From Dielma sp000508965 (GTDB lineage Bacteria; Bacillota_I; Bacilli_A; Erysipelotrichales; Erysipelotrichaceae): a stretch of DNA of 64,000 nucleotides. The stretch is from NCBI GenBank assembly GCA_000508965.1, contig BAHV02000002.1, positions 1-64,000 on the forward strand, read 5' to 3'. Of this stretch, positions 7,769 through 16,121 are shown in pieces (within the stretch, counting starts at the first letter, position 1; every line of letters begins with the position of its first letter). The notes below the pieces were generated by a model. That model searched no databases and was not told where the DNA came from. It saw only the letters and a list, made by a program, of their open reading frames with translations. Both the position numbers and the translations under genes were made by a program.

Positions 7769-8576
7769 TGAAGGAATGAATACTAAACTTCATTATGAAT
7801 GTATAGGTGATGGAAAACCGGTAGTGATTCTTCATGGTTTAGGATGCAGTTTGGAAATGATGAAGGCTTGTCTTGAACCTGTATTTCAAACATATTCACA
7901 ATATCAGCGGATTTACATTGACTTGCCGGGTATGGGCAAATCGGCAGCGGACAAAGAAATGGCATCTTCAGAGTCTATTTTAGAACTGTTATGTGCCTTT
8001 ATTAATGATTTAGTTAAGGCTCCCTTTTTGCTGATTGGTGAATCGTATGGCGGCTATCTGGCTGCAGGTATATTGTTTCATTATAAGAAGCGAATCGATG
8101 GCTTGATGCTTTTGTGTCCCGTTATTTATCCTGATGACAGGCTGAGAACTGTACCGGAACAGAAGACGCTCCTTCAGGAAAAGGCATACCTTGATATGTT
8201 AAATGCCGATGAAAGAAATAGCTTCTGTGAATATGCTGTTATTGCCAATAAAGCAATTCATGAACGGTATAAGAAAGAAATTGTAGCGGGCTTGAAACAA
8301 GCTGATGATGCTTTTATTAAACAATTGAAACAGCATTATGCCTACAATCAGGAATTTGATGATGCCGTAAGAAATATTTATTTTGATAAACCTGTACTAT
8401 TGATCTGTGGCAGACAGGATGCATGTGTTGGATATCAGGATTGCTGGCAGCTTATTGAAAATTATCCGCGAGCAACGTTTGCTCTCATAGATATGGCAGG
8501 TCATAATTTACAGATTGAACAGCCTGAACTGTTTGTTTCTTTAACTAAAAATTGGCTTCAGCGCGTGCATATTTAG
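7761..8576 (+). CDS. alpha/beta hydrolase
   Basis: The 271-residue cytoplasmic protein has the full alpha/beta-hydrolase set: the oxyanion segment VILHGLG, the nucleophile elbow GESYGGY with Ser95, the acid in CGRQDACVG and the histidine in MAGHNLQIEQPELF. AGGAGGG precedes the ATG. It lies downstream of the decayed ABC ATPase and is convergent with the GH3 gene. The substrate cannot be told; esterase and peptidase activities are the common ones in this fold. Confidence 0.85.
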   Translation: MIYEGMNTKLHYECIGDGKPVVILHGLGCSLEMMKACLEPVFQTYSQYQRIYIDLPGMGKSAADKEMASSESILELLCAFINDLVKAPFLLIGESYGGYLAAGILFHYKKRIDGLMLLCPVIYPDDRLRTVPEQKTLLQEKAYLDMLNADERNSFCEYAVIANKAIHERYKKEIVAGLKQADDAFIKQLKQHYAYNQEFDDAVRNIYFDKPVLLICGRQDACVGYQDCWQLIENYPRATFALIDMAGHNLQIEQPELFVSLTKNWLQRVHI

Positions 8577-8708
8577 CAGCGTACACCAAGAAATTAAGAT
8601 TTAAGTTGAGAACCAGTGTGGTATAGGCTGAAATAGCTGGCAATTATAAATAAGTTAAGCAAAATGGGAATAGAAATGACAATTCTAACATACATTATAA
8701 TTTTTTCA

Positions 8709-8737
8709 TAAAAAAGAGGAAATGGCAATTTCCTCTT
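8709..8737 (-). terminator. terminator of the beta-glucoside operon
   Basis: GAGGAAAT and ATTTCCTC form a stem with loop GGCA, with a run of six T on the minus strand. It could act weakly for the convergent hydrolase gene too. Confidence 0.8.
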
Positions 8738-11126
8738 ATTGTTCCTTTACTTCAAAATTACCTGAATATTGCTGATGAGTATAATAAGCTTCTCCGACAA
8801 ACTTGACAATTGATTGTTGTGCGATATCCTCACAGTGATTGCCAATCATAAATAAGATGTCTGAAGGCTCAACTACAAATTGTTCCTGTCGGTCATAATA
8901 GGCAAAATGCTTCGTATCCAATATAAAGGTAAGTGTCTTTGTGGACTGTGGCTTCAGCTTGACTTTATAGAAGGCGCGCAATTCTTTTACCGGACGGGCA
9001 ATTGACGGCTGGCAGGTTCTTGAATATATTTGTACGACCTCGCTGCCTTCTGCGTTTCCGGTATTTGTTACCTTTATCTTTATTTCAAAAGGGTCACCAA
9101 TATTGACAGCTTCGTTTATCTGCAAATCATGGATTTTAAAGGTTGTATAGGATAAGCCATAACCAAATGGATAATAGGGAGGTTCAATGCTGCTGTCTCG
9201 GCTGCCATCTCTCTGTAAATAGCCGCTGCCTGTACGGTGACCATAATAGATTGGACACTGGCTAGAAGTTTGGGGAAACGTCAGGGGCAGCTTACCGCTC
9301 GGATTAATTCGACCGCTGAGTATATCAGCGATTGCCTCACCGCCGTAAGGACCAGGATACCATACTTCCAGAATAGCATTACAGAAAGGTGCAATTCTGC
9401 TGAGCAGCAAAGGGCGTCCATTAAACAACACAAGAATGATCGGTTTGCCGCTTTGATGTAAATCCATAATCAGCTTTTCTTGTTCTCCATCAAGAGAAAG
9501 GGAATTGCTATTCGTACCCTCACCGCTTGCAGCATCTTCGCCAAAACCAGTCACTTCACCTAACATTAATATTATTGCATCTGCATCTTCAACCATCGTA
9601 TGAGCTTCATGCAGCATTTCGGAGTCAACGATACCGCCCCGAAGCCCCTTGGTATAGGTTATATTCGTATGCGGAAATGTAGAGCGTATTGCTTCCAGCG
9701 GTGTTTTGATTTGATACTCGGCTTTGATATAGCGCTCGATATTCTCATCGTAGGACTTCTCGTCATCAAGACAGAGAACTTCTTTTGTATAGTCCTTATC
9801 GATGAATTGTTCAAAGAAACTGCCTACACCTTCCATCTTGCTCTTTTTGCCAATAACCGCATTCGCAAACATCTCAATAAATTTCGTATAGGCATAGCCG
9901 CCAAACATTGTGCTTACCTTATCCGCAAAAGGACCAATAACGGCAATTTTTTGGGGGTCCGACAGAGGAAGAGCACCTCGGTTCTGTATGAGTACCATTC
10001 CTTGTGCAGCCATTTCTTTTGAAAGCTTTTGATGTTCTTGATTATTATAAACATTTTTGACTTGATCAATTTCAACAAAGGGATGATCAAATAAACCTAG
10101 GCGCTCTTTTTGATCGAGGACACGCCCCACGGCGGCATCGACAAGCTGTGGGGCGATCCGGCCTTGCTCCACACCTGTTTTAATCAGCTGATAGGCAGTG
10201 GTAATGGGCGTATCTGCGTCTATTCCGGCTTCTAAAGCCCAATTCACGACATCCAGCATATCACGGCCGATACCATTATAGCTATGTGAATTAGGAATTG
10301 AGAGTGCATCACAGATAGCAACTCCATTAAAATGAAAGGTATCACGTAATATATTATTCATATAATCATTATTGATAGACATTGGCAGACCATCTATTTC
10401 ATTGTAAGTTGCCATGACACCTTCTAGATGTGCGTCTTTGATCATAGCGGCAAAAGGCGCGCCGTGCACTTCCAGCAATTCCTTTCTGCCCAACGCCACA
10501 TGAGCACGGTTAATACCGCCTTCACTGGCTGCGTATCCCATAAAATGCTTGGCACAGGCAGCGGTATGAGTATAAATATCCTGCTGCTGAATACCCTCAG
10601 CTTCAGCACTCGCAAATCGCGAAACCAGCAGTGGGTCTTCACCAAAGGTTTCGCCGATTCTGCCCCAGCGTCCGTCCCGCGCTACATCAGCTACAGGAGA
10701 CAATACCATTCGCACACCGATGGCTCTGGCTTCCTGATCGATTACTTCACCCATTTTGCGAACATTGTCCGGCTGCCATGAAGCAGCCATCGAGAGGGGA
10801 ATCGGAAAGGCCGTCGCTTTTGCCGCCACAAGTCCGGTTAAAGCTTCATTCTGCATTAAAGCAGGAATCTTATGCGGACTATGCTCGATTACATAGGCCT
10901 GAATTTCATTATATGCTTTGGCTGCCGCTTCCGGTCCTTGGAAAAAGCCACCGGCAAATTGGGTGAAGCGCCCGATGCCATGAGGAATCTCCTTATCCAT
11001 CAAAGCTTCTTCTATGGAACCGTTTTTCATGATCGTAAGCGGAATAGTGCAGGAGAGTTGATTGATTTTCTCATCAATATTCATTTCCTGTATAAGTTTT
11101 TGAACACGTGAACTATATCTTCTCAT
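8736..11126 (-). CDS. glycoside hydrolase family 3 (beta-glucosidase type)
   Basis: The 796-residue enzyme has the N-terminal GH3 barrel (KHFMGYAASEGG, then GVMATYNEIDG, with the presumed nucleophile Asp in ICDALSI), the GH3 C-terminal domain (VIGPFADK; LMLGEVTGFGEDA) and a fibronectin III-like tail. No signal peptide is seen, so it acts in the cytoplasm on imported, non-phosphorylated or phosphorylated beta-glucosides. The start MRRYSSR at 11126 follows AAAGGAC; the longer frame has no ribosome binding site. It is last in the operon GH1, licT, bglF, GH3. A weak hairpin separates it from the PTS gene, so its level may differ. Confidence 0.9.
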   Translation of the reverse strand: MRRYSSRVQKLIQEMNIDEKINQLSCTIPLTIMKNGSIEEALMDKEIPHGIGRFTQFAGGFFQGPEAAAKAYNEIQAYVIEHSPHKIPALMQNEALTGLVAAKATAFPIPLSMAASWQPDNVRKMGEVIDQEARAIGVRMVLSPVADVARDGRWGRIGETFGEDPLLVSRFASAEAEGIQQQDIYTHTAACAKHFMGYAASEGGINRAHVALGRKELLEVHGAPFAAMIKDAHLEGVMATYNEIDGLPMSINNDYMNNILRDTFHFNGVAICDALSIPNSHSYNGIGRDMLDVVNWALEAGIDADTPITTAYQLIKTGVEQGRIAPQLVDAAVGRVLDQKERLGLFDHPFVEIDQVKNVYNNQEHQKLSKEMAAQGMVLIQNRGALPLSDPQKIAVIGPFADKVSTMFGGYAYTKFIEMFANAVIGKKSKMEGVGSFFEQFIDKDYTKEVLCLDDEKSYDENIERYIKAEYQIKTPLEAIRSTFPHTNITYTKGLRGGIVDSEMLHEAHTMVEDADAIILMLGEVTGFGEDAASGEGTNSNSLSLDGEQEKLIMDLHQSGKPIILVLFNGRPLLLSRIAPFCNAILEVWYPGPYGGEAIADILSGRINPSGKLPLTFPQTSSQCPIYYGHRTGSGYLQRDGSRDSSIEPPYYPFGYGLSYTTFKIHDLQINEAVNIGDPFEIKIKVTNTGNAEGSEVVQIYSRTCQPSIARPVKELRAFYKVKLKPQSTKTLTFILDTKHFAYYDRQEQFVVEPSDILFMIGNHCEDIAQQSIVKFVGEAYYTHQQYSGNFEVKEQ

Positions 11127-11148
11127 AAGTATGTCCTTTCTGATAATG

Positions 11149-11181
11149 AAAAGGGAAAATGAAACTACATTATCCCTTTTT
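11149..11181 (-). terminator. weak attenuator between PTS and GH3 genes
   Basis: AAAAGGGA and TCCCTTTT form an 8-bp stem after the PTS stop, followed by CATT rather than a long T run. Partial termination is possible. Confidence 0.35.
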
Positions 11182-11187
11182 ATTTTT

Positions 11188-13047
11188 CTATTTCGCAATA
11201 ACGGCAAGCAGTACGTCGTTTGTTTTAACCATCTCGTTTTCGTTGACAGCAAAGATATCCATATAATCATTTTTATTTGTCACAACTACCGGTGTGATAA
11301 TGTTATAGCCCTTATCCTGCAGCAGTTTTATGTCAAATTCCAAAACTACTTCACCTTGTTGAACATGATCTCCCTGCCTGATAAGCGGATGAAAGCCTTC
11401 ACCCTTTAATTGTACCGTATCCAAGCCGACATGAATCAAAATTTCTTCGCCGGATTCAGCTGTGATTCCAATTGCATGACTTGATTGAAATAAGGTTGTC
11501 ACAATGCCGCTGACGGGTGCGCAAACCTTTCCTTCACTGGGCAGGATAGCTACTCCCTTGCCGATTGCTTCACTGTTGAAAGCCGGGTCAGGAACTAAAG
11601 CGATATCCATAACTTTTCCAGTTAATGGTGATTGTATGATTGTATTGGCATCCTCTTTGCGATGAGAGATGACTTGTTTTGTTGGCTGTTGAATTGCTTC
11701 ATTTTCTTTTTCTTCATCAAAACCTAAAATATAAGTAAGAACAGCAGAAACAATCAGTGTAATCACACATGCGATGAGGATATGAACCATATACTGCGGC
11801 AGAACACCAAGGATACCGGTTATGCCCACACCCGTCATGGCAACAAATTCAATTCCTATGATGGCAGCATATAAGGCGCCGGTTGCTGCTCCAATCATCG
11901 CAGCAGCAAAGGGCCGTTTATATTTCAAGGTAACACCAAACATTGCCGGCTCAGTTATGCCCATAAAAGCGGTAAAAGAGGTTGACAGCGCGATAGATTT
12001 AGTTTTCGTATTCTTGCTTTTCAGGAAAACACCAAAAGTTGCGCCAGCCTGTCCTAAGTTTGCTAATATACTTGCGGACATATAGAATTTATCGACGCCA
12101 GTAGCAGTAAACATGGTCAGGAAAGCGGTAGTCAGGGCATAATGCATGCCGGTCATGACTAACAGCGGTTTAAAGGCTGCTATCAATACGATTGCCAGCC
12201 AGCCGGCTACATCGTAAATACCCATCAATGCTGTTGCAACATAATTGCCGCAATAGAAGCCGATCGGACCAATCACAACAAACATCAGCACCAGCATAAC
12301 AATAAAGGTTAATAATGGCACACAGACATATTTTAAGAATTCAGGAATATATTTATTGAAAAAACGATCTACATAGGATAAGACCCAAACCCCGATGATC
12401 GATGGCAGCATCGTACTCGAATAGCTGACCAGAGCAACCGGCAGGCCCAACAAAGTAATTGTTTCACCGGCTCCCACCATAGTTGTCCAGCTTGGGTGCA
12501 GCAAGGTGGCACCTATCATTGCTGCCATAAACATATTTGTTTTAAAAACCTTTGCAGCACTCACGGCAACAAATATCGGCAAAAAGTAGAAGCCGACATC
12601 AGAAGCAAAATTTAAGATCTGATATGTTGGGCTTGCGGCATTTAATATGTTCAGCGGCAAGAGAATCGCAAAGACCGCCTTCAATAAACCGCCGGCCATG
12701 ATTACCGGCAGAATCGGCGTAAACACTTGTGGGATAACGGCTAAGATGCGCATGAAGAGATTGCCTTCTTTTTTCGTTTTCTCATTATTAGCTGCTGTCG
12801 AAATATTAGTCTGAGCATAAATAGCTTCACAGACATCATGAACACTGGTGCCGATAATCACCTGCAGCTGGGCACTGTTTTTCACAACACCCATAACACC
12901 ATCCAATTGCTCGAGCTTCTTTTCATCAGCCAGCTTAAAATCTTTCAGAGTAAAACGCAGACGGGTTGCACAATGCTCCAGTCCCTTAATATTTTCCTCA
13001 CCGCCGACATGAGTAACAATATCGGCAGCCAATTGTTTCAATTCCAT
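11188..13047 (-). CDS. beta-glucoside PTS permease, IIBCA
   Basis: The 619-residue membrane permease imports and phosphorylates beta-glucosides at the expense of HPr-P. The domains in order are IIB (phosphorylated Cys in EHCATRLRF, about residue 25), IIC (multiple membrane segments, with the GITEPAMFGV motif) and IIA (ILIHVGLDTVQLKG, active His). ATG at 13047 is used because GAGGTG sits 6 bases before it; a GTG nine bases upstream lies inside that site. It lies between the antiterminator and GH3 genes and resembles BglF/BglP in layout. Confidence 0.92.
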   Translation of the reverse strand: MELKQLAADIVTHVGGEENIKGLEHCATRLRFTLKDFKLADEKKLEQLDGVMGVVKNSAQLQVIIGTSVHDVCEAIYAQTNISTAANNEKTKKEGNLFMRILAVIPQVFTPILPVIMAGGLLKAVFAILLPLNILNAASPTYQILNFASDVGFYFLPIFVAVSAAKVFKTNMFMAAMIGATLLHPSWTTMVGAGETITLLGLPVALVSYSSTMLPSIIGVWVLSYVDRFFNKYIPEFLKYVCVPLLTFIVMLVLMFVVIGPIGFYCGNYVATALMGIYDVAGWLAIVLIAAFKPLLVMTGMHYALTTAFLTMFTATGVDKFYMSASILANLGQAGATFGVFLKSKNTKTKSIALSTSFTAFMGITEPAMFGVTLKYKRPFAAAMIGAATGALYAAIIGIEFVAMTGVGITGILGVLPQYMVHILIACVITLIVSAVLTYILGFDEEKENEAIQQPTKQVISHRKEDANTIIQSPLTGKVMDIALVPDPAFNSEAIGKGVAILPSEGKVCAPVSGIVTTLFQSSHAIGITAESGEEILIHVGLDTVQLKGEGFHPLIRQGDHVQQGEVVLEFDIKLLQDKGYNIITPVVVTNKNDYMDIFAVNENEMVKTNDVLLAVIAK

Positions 13048-13129
13048 ATTTTTCACCTCATAGTATAGTTTTGGTAAGGGATTACGCCTTGTTTAATATA
13101 TTTTATAAGCAATAGTAATTATTGTTTCG

Positions 13130-13954
13130 TTATCGGCTTAATAGCCGTTGAATATGAATCATCAAATAGGTACATTCATCTTGAGATATTTGATAATCAT
13201 ATGTTTTCTCAATCAATTCTTTTATTCTTAGAATACAGTCATAAGCCTGCGGATAGTTAGCTTTTACGATATCATAAAGAGGATTTTGATCTTCATATTG
13301 ATCTCTGCAAACAACTCTTTGAACAAAAAATTTTAAATGAGTAATTAAACGTTGATAATTCATACTTTCTTTATCAAAATCAATCTTTAACTGGTAACGA
13401 ATCACCTGCATGATGTTATCTATCAGCTTAATGACTTCAGTTCCGGTATACATATTAGTATCAAGTTCTGCATTGACAATGTGCATCGCTATTGAAGCTG
13501 CTTCATCATCGTTTAAGATGATATCAAATTCATCCTCTAAAAGCTCCACTGCTTTTTTTCCGATGTGATACTCCTTTGTATAAAAGCGCTGAACATCATA
13601 TTTAAGCGGATTAGAAGGAAGCAGCTGCTTTTTGCAGCGTTCCAGTATAAAATTGATATGATCCGTTAATGTGATGTAGATACTGTCACTGATCTCTTTT
13701 TTTAATATAGCTTGAGCATAGGCAATAATTTCTTCTGAAATTTCCAAACAAGCATCAGGGATCTCTTTAATTAATTCAATTAAACGACTTTTCTCATTTT
13801 CAGAGTCAACTGAAAAAATGCGGTCAACTTTTGCTTTGTTTACTTCATCACCACTTGAAAGACCAAAACCAATGCCTCTGCCTAATACAATTTTTTCTAT
13901 ACCCTCATCTTCTACGATAAGAGCACTATTGTTCAGCACCTTTAACAATTTCAC
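13130..13954 (-). CDS. BglG/LicT-type transcriptional antiterminator
   Basis: The 274-residue RNA-binding regulator has an N-terminal CAT domain (LNNSALIVEDEG, then LGRGIGFG) and two PRD domains with the conserved His (LTDHINF; MHIVNAE; LMIHIQR) that receive PTS phosphates. It should bind the RAT element upstream of the GH1 gene and prevent the overlapping terminator from forming. The start is GTG with AGGGATG upstream, 13 bp after the GH1 stop. It is the second gene of the operon it controls. Confidence 0.93.
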   Translation of the reverse strand: MKLLKVLNNSALIVEDEGIEKIVLGRGIGFGLSSGDEVNKAKVDRIFSVDSENEKSRLIELIKEIPDACLEISEEIIAYAQAILKKEISDSIYITLTDHINFILERCKKQLLPSNPLKYDVQRFYTKEYHIGKKAVELLEDEFDIILNDDEAASIAMHIVNAELDTNMYTGTEVIKLIDNIMQVIRYQLKIDFDKESMNYQRLITHLKFFVQRVVCRDQYEDQNPLYDIVKANYPQAYDCILRIKELIEKTYDYQISQDECTYLMIHIQRLLSR

Positions 13955-13967
13955 AGTTTCACATCCC

Positions 13968-15380
13968 TTATAAGTTGCTTCCTTTTTGTTTTATGACTTC
14001 TTTATACCAATAAAAGCTCTTTTTCTTAAATCGTTTCATATCCTTGAGATCAAATTCATCCCGATTCACATAGACTAAGCCATAGCGTTTATTAAAACCT
14101 TGATGACCGCTGATCAGATCAATGAAAGACCAAAGATTATAGCCAATGACCTCAACACCGATATTCAATGCTTCGTTGACAGCTTTGAGATGAGCTCGAA
14201 TATACTCAATGCGGTAATCATCCTCAACAGTTTCGTTAATCAACTGATCAGGATAGCCCAAACCATTTTCTGTAATCATTAGCGGCAGATTATATCTTTC
14301 GTATAGTTGAATCAGTGAATAAGCCAATCCCTGGGCATCGATTGCCCAACCAAATTTTGTCTGTTCTAGATTTTCATTCTTTACTACTCTAAAGATACCA
14401 TGTTCAGCAACCGGCATCAAGTGCCCTTCAACATGCCCAAGCTTATGTGTATCGGTGATTGGGTCATATTGAACACAACCGCTTGCATAATAATTGATTC
14501 CAAGAAAATCCGGCTTATTTTCTTTCATACATGTCATATCGTCCACATCAATTTCCGGTTCAATGCCGCGATCAGTCAAATATTTCCATAAGCGAACAGG
14601 ATAGACCCCCTTGCAGTGCAGCTCACACATATAATTCATAAAAAGGGTTTCCATGTCACTGGCAGCCATGACGTCCTCAGGTTTGGAAGATGCCGGATAG
14701 ATAGGCTGATAACTTAGAGCAGGACCGATTTGTGCTTTTGGGCACATTGCATGACATAACTGAAAAACTTTAGCACTAGCGACACACATATTGTGGTTTG
14801 CCTGATAGCACATTTTATCATAATTGGGTTCTTTACCGGTAAGTCCCAGGCGAGAAGGTATACGGATAACATGATCCTGTTCGTTAATTGTCAGCCAGTA
14901 TTTGACACGATCACCGTATGCTTCAAATAAGATACGGCAATAGTTTACAAAGTCGTCAATGCTTTCACGTTTGATCCAGCCGCCATATGCGTCGACCAAA
15001 GCCTGCGGATAATCAAAATGATAAATGGTAACGATGGGTTCAATGCCATATTTCACCAATTCATCAATCAGGTCATTGTAGAATTTAATACCTGCCGGAT
15101 TGATTTCGCCTTTTCCATCAGGCAGGATTCTGGTCCAGGCAATTGAAAAGCGGTAGCTTTTCAAACCGGCTTCGTGTGCAAGACGAACATCCTCCTGCCA
15201 GTGATGATAATGATCACTGCCTTGTTTAAAATCGGTAATGTTATCAGTAAACTTATAATCATCAATAACCGAGCGTCCTCGGCCATCTTCATGAATCGCA
15301 CCTTCAAACTGAATTGCCGAACTAGATGCGCCAAACAAAAATGAATCTGGAAAAGCATCATTAACTTTCATGATTTTCAT
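13968..15380 (-). CDS. 6-phospho-beta-glucosidase, GH1 (with Glu acid/base)
   Basis: The 470-residue cytoplasmic enzyme cleaves the phosphorylated glucosides delivered by the PTS next door. The acid/base Glu167 is in YWLTINEQD and the nucleophile in ITENGLG. The C-terminal NKRYGLVYV region and following Lys and Arg residues fit the 6-phosphate binding site of the family. AAGGAGG lies 6 bases before the ATG. It is the first gene of the operon, behind a cre-bearing promoter, a RAT and a terminator. Confidence 0.93.
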   Translation of the reverse strand: MKIMKVNDAFPDSFLFGASSSAIQFEGAIHEDGRGRSVIDDYKFTDNITDFKQGSDHYHHWQEDVRLAHEAGLKSYRFSIAWTRILPDGKGEINPAGIKFYNDLIDELVKYGIEPIVTIYHFDYPQALVDAYGGWIKRESIDDFVNYCRILFEAYGDRVKYWLTINEQDHVIRIPSRLGLTGKEPNYDKMCYQANHNMCVASAKVFQLCHAMCPKAQIGPALSYQPIYPASSKPEDVMAASDMETLFMNYMCELHCKGVYPVRLWKYLTDRGIEPEIDVDDMTCMKENKPDFLGINYYASGCVQYDPITDTHKLGHVEGHLMPVAEHGIFRVVKNENLEQTKFGWAIDAQGLAYSLIQLYERYNLPLMITENGLGYPDQLINETVEDDYRIEYIRAHLKAVNEALNIGVEVIGYNLWSFIDLISGHQGFNKRYGLVYVNRDEFDLKDMKRFKKKSFYWYKEVIKQKGSNL

Positions 15381-15399
15381 AAAAATCCTCCTTGTAAAT

Positions 15400-15457
15400 A
15401 AAAAACCTGAATCAATATTAAAACAGCTTCGAAAAACTGTTTAATATCAATTCAGGT
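15400..15457 (-). terminator. leader terminator controlled by antitermination
   Basis: A long hairpin pairs ACCTGAAT (15405-15412) with ATTCAGGT (15450-15457), with an inner AATATTAAACAG pairing, and is followed on the minus strand by a T run just before the GH1 ribosome binding site. Its 5' arm overlaps the RAT. Confidence 0.9.
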
Positions 15458-15481
15458 CTTGCCATTTCTGTGTCACCCTCA
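15452..15481 (-). promoter_or_regulatory. RAT (ribonucleic antiterminator) element
   Basis: The minus strand reads GGGTGACACAGAAATGGCAA and continues GACCTGAA, matching the bgl-family RAT pattern ending GCAxGACC. It overlaps the terminator 5' arm, so binding by the LicT-like protein would let transcription continue. Confidence 0.85.
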
Positions 15482-15496
15482 ATTGAGTTATTTAAT

Positions 15497-15538
15497 TGTT
15501 AACGGTTTCATTATAATATCGGTTAATTAATCTGTCAA
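15497..15538 (-). promoter_or_regulatory. promoter with cre for beta-glucoside operon
   Basis: TTGACA (15533-15538), a 17-base spacer and TATAAT (15510-15515) form a consensus promoter. TGAAACCGTTAACA (15497-15510) fits the cre consensus TGWNANCGNTNWCA and starts at the last base of the -10, so CcpA would block initiation. Confidence 0.9.
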
Positions 15539-15566
15539 TATGATTTTTCAAATTCCTGAAGTGAAT

Positions 15567-15664
15567 ATGATAAATTAATGATAATATCTCAAGTTTGCTC
15601 TAACGCAGAACCTCATGAATTCACAGATACCCTATGGGAAAGGGGGATAAACGATGAAAGAAAG
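15567..15664 (+). repeat. direct repeat, copy 2
   Basis: This is the counterpart of 6847-6970: shared blocks include ATTAATGATAAT, AGAACCTCATGAATTC and ACCCTAT, in the same order and orientation. It precedes a second transposase-like relic. Confidence 0.7.
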
Positions 15665-15940
15665 ACATGGGAGCTAAAAGCCTGATATGAAGCTCTTAAA
15701 CATAATGAGAGTTTTAATCCTTATGAGCTTAGAAGGAAGTATGGCACTCCCCTTATGATCGAAGAATCGAAAGCTTCCTTTCGTGCAGTCAAGATCACTC
15801 AGAGAAATGACGGATATGAATGAACGGATAAAGAGGGTAATTGTTGAATCAGAATCCTTGGCTTATTTATAGGATGGTTGGTTAACCTCATTGAGGCTTA
15901 CGGGTATGTCAAGAATCAGATAGAGTCTTATACAAATTGA
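15665..15940 (+). pseudogene. decayed IS OrfA-like reading frames
   Basis: Broken frames read YEALKHNESFNPYELRRKYG, then EMTDMNERIKRVIVESESL and then LFIGWLVNLIEAYGYVKNQ, each shifted or stopped. The helix-turn-helix followed by a coiled segment resembles OrfA of IS3-type elements, but the match is loose. The remaining bases to 16080 hold nothing I recognise. Confidence 0.35.
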
Positions 15941-16083
15941 CTGCGAATCTCTCCTATTCCTATCACCGAGTGTGCCTTTATCCATATTCGTATCCTCATC
16001 AGCGTTTTTTCTATCTGCACTCATGTTTCTCTTTTTTAAGACATTTTAAAAAATAATTGATTCGCTTAATTATTAATTTTATG

Positions 16084-16112
16084 AAAAAGATGCGCACCGA
16101 AGTACACATCTT
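16084..16112 (-). terminator. terminator of the cellobiose-type operon
   Basis: AAGATG and CATCTT form the base of a stem with a CTTCGG-containing loop, with a T run on the minus strand after the GH1 stop. Confidence 0.7.
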
Positions 16113-16121
16113 CATATTCAA

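Noticed and set aside
11090..11115. CACGTG-centred sequence resembling parS in the GH3 gene
   Set aside because: TTGAACACGTGAACTA departs from parS at several fixed positions.
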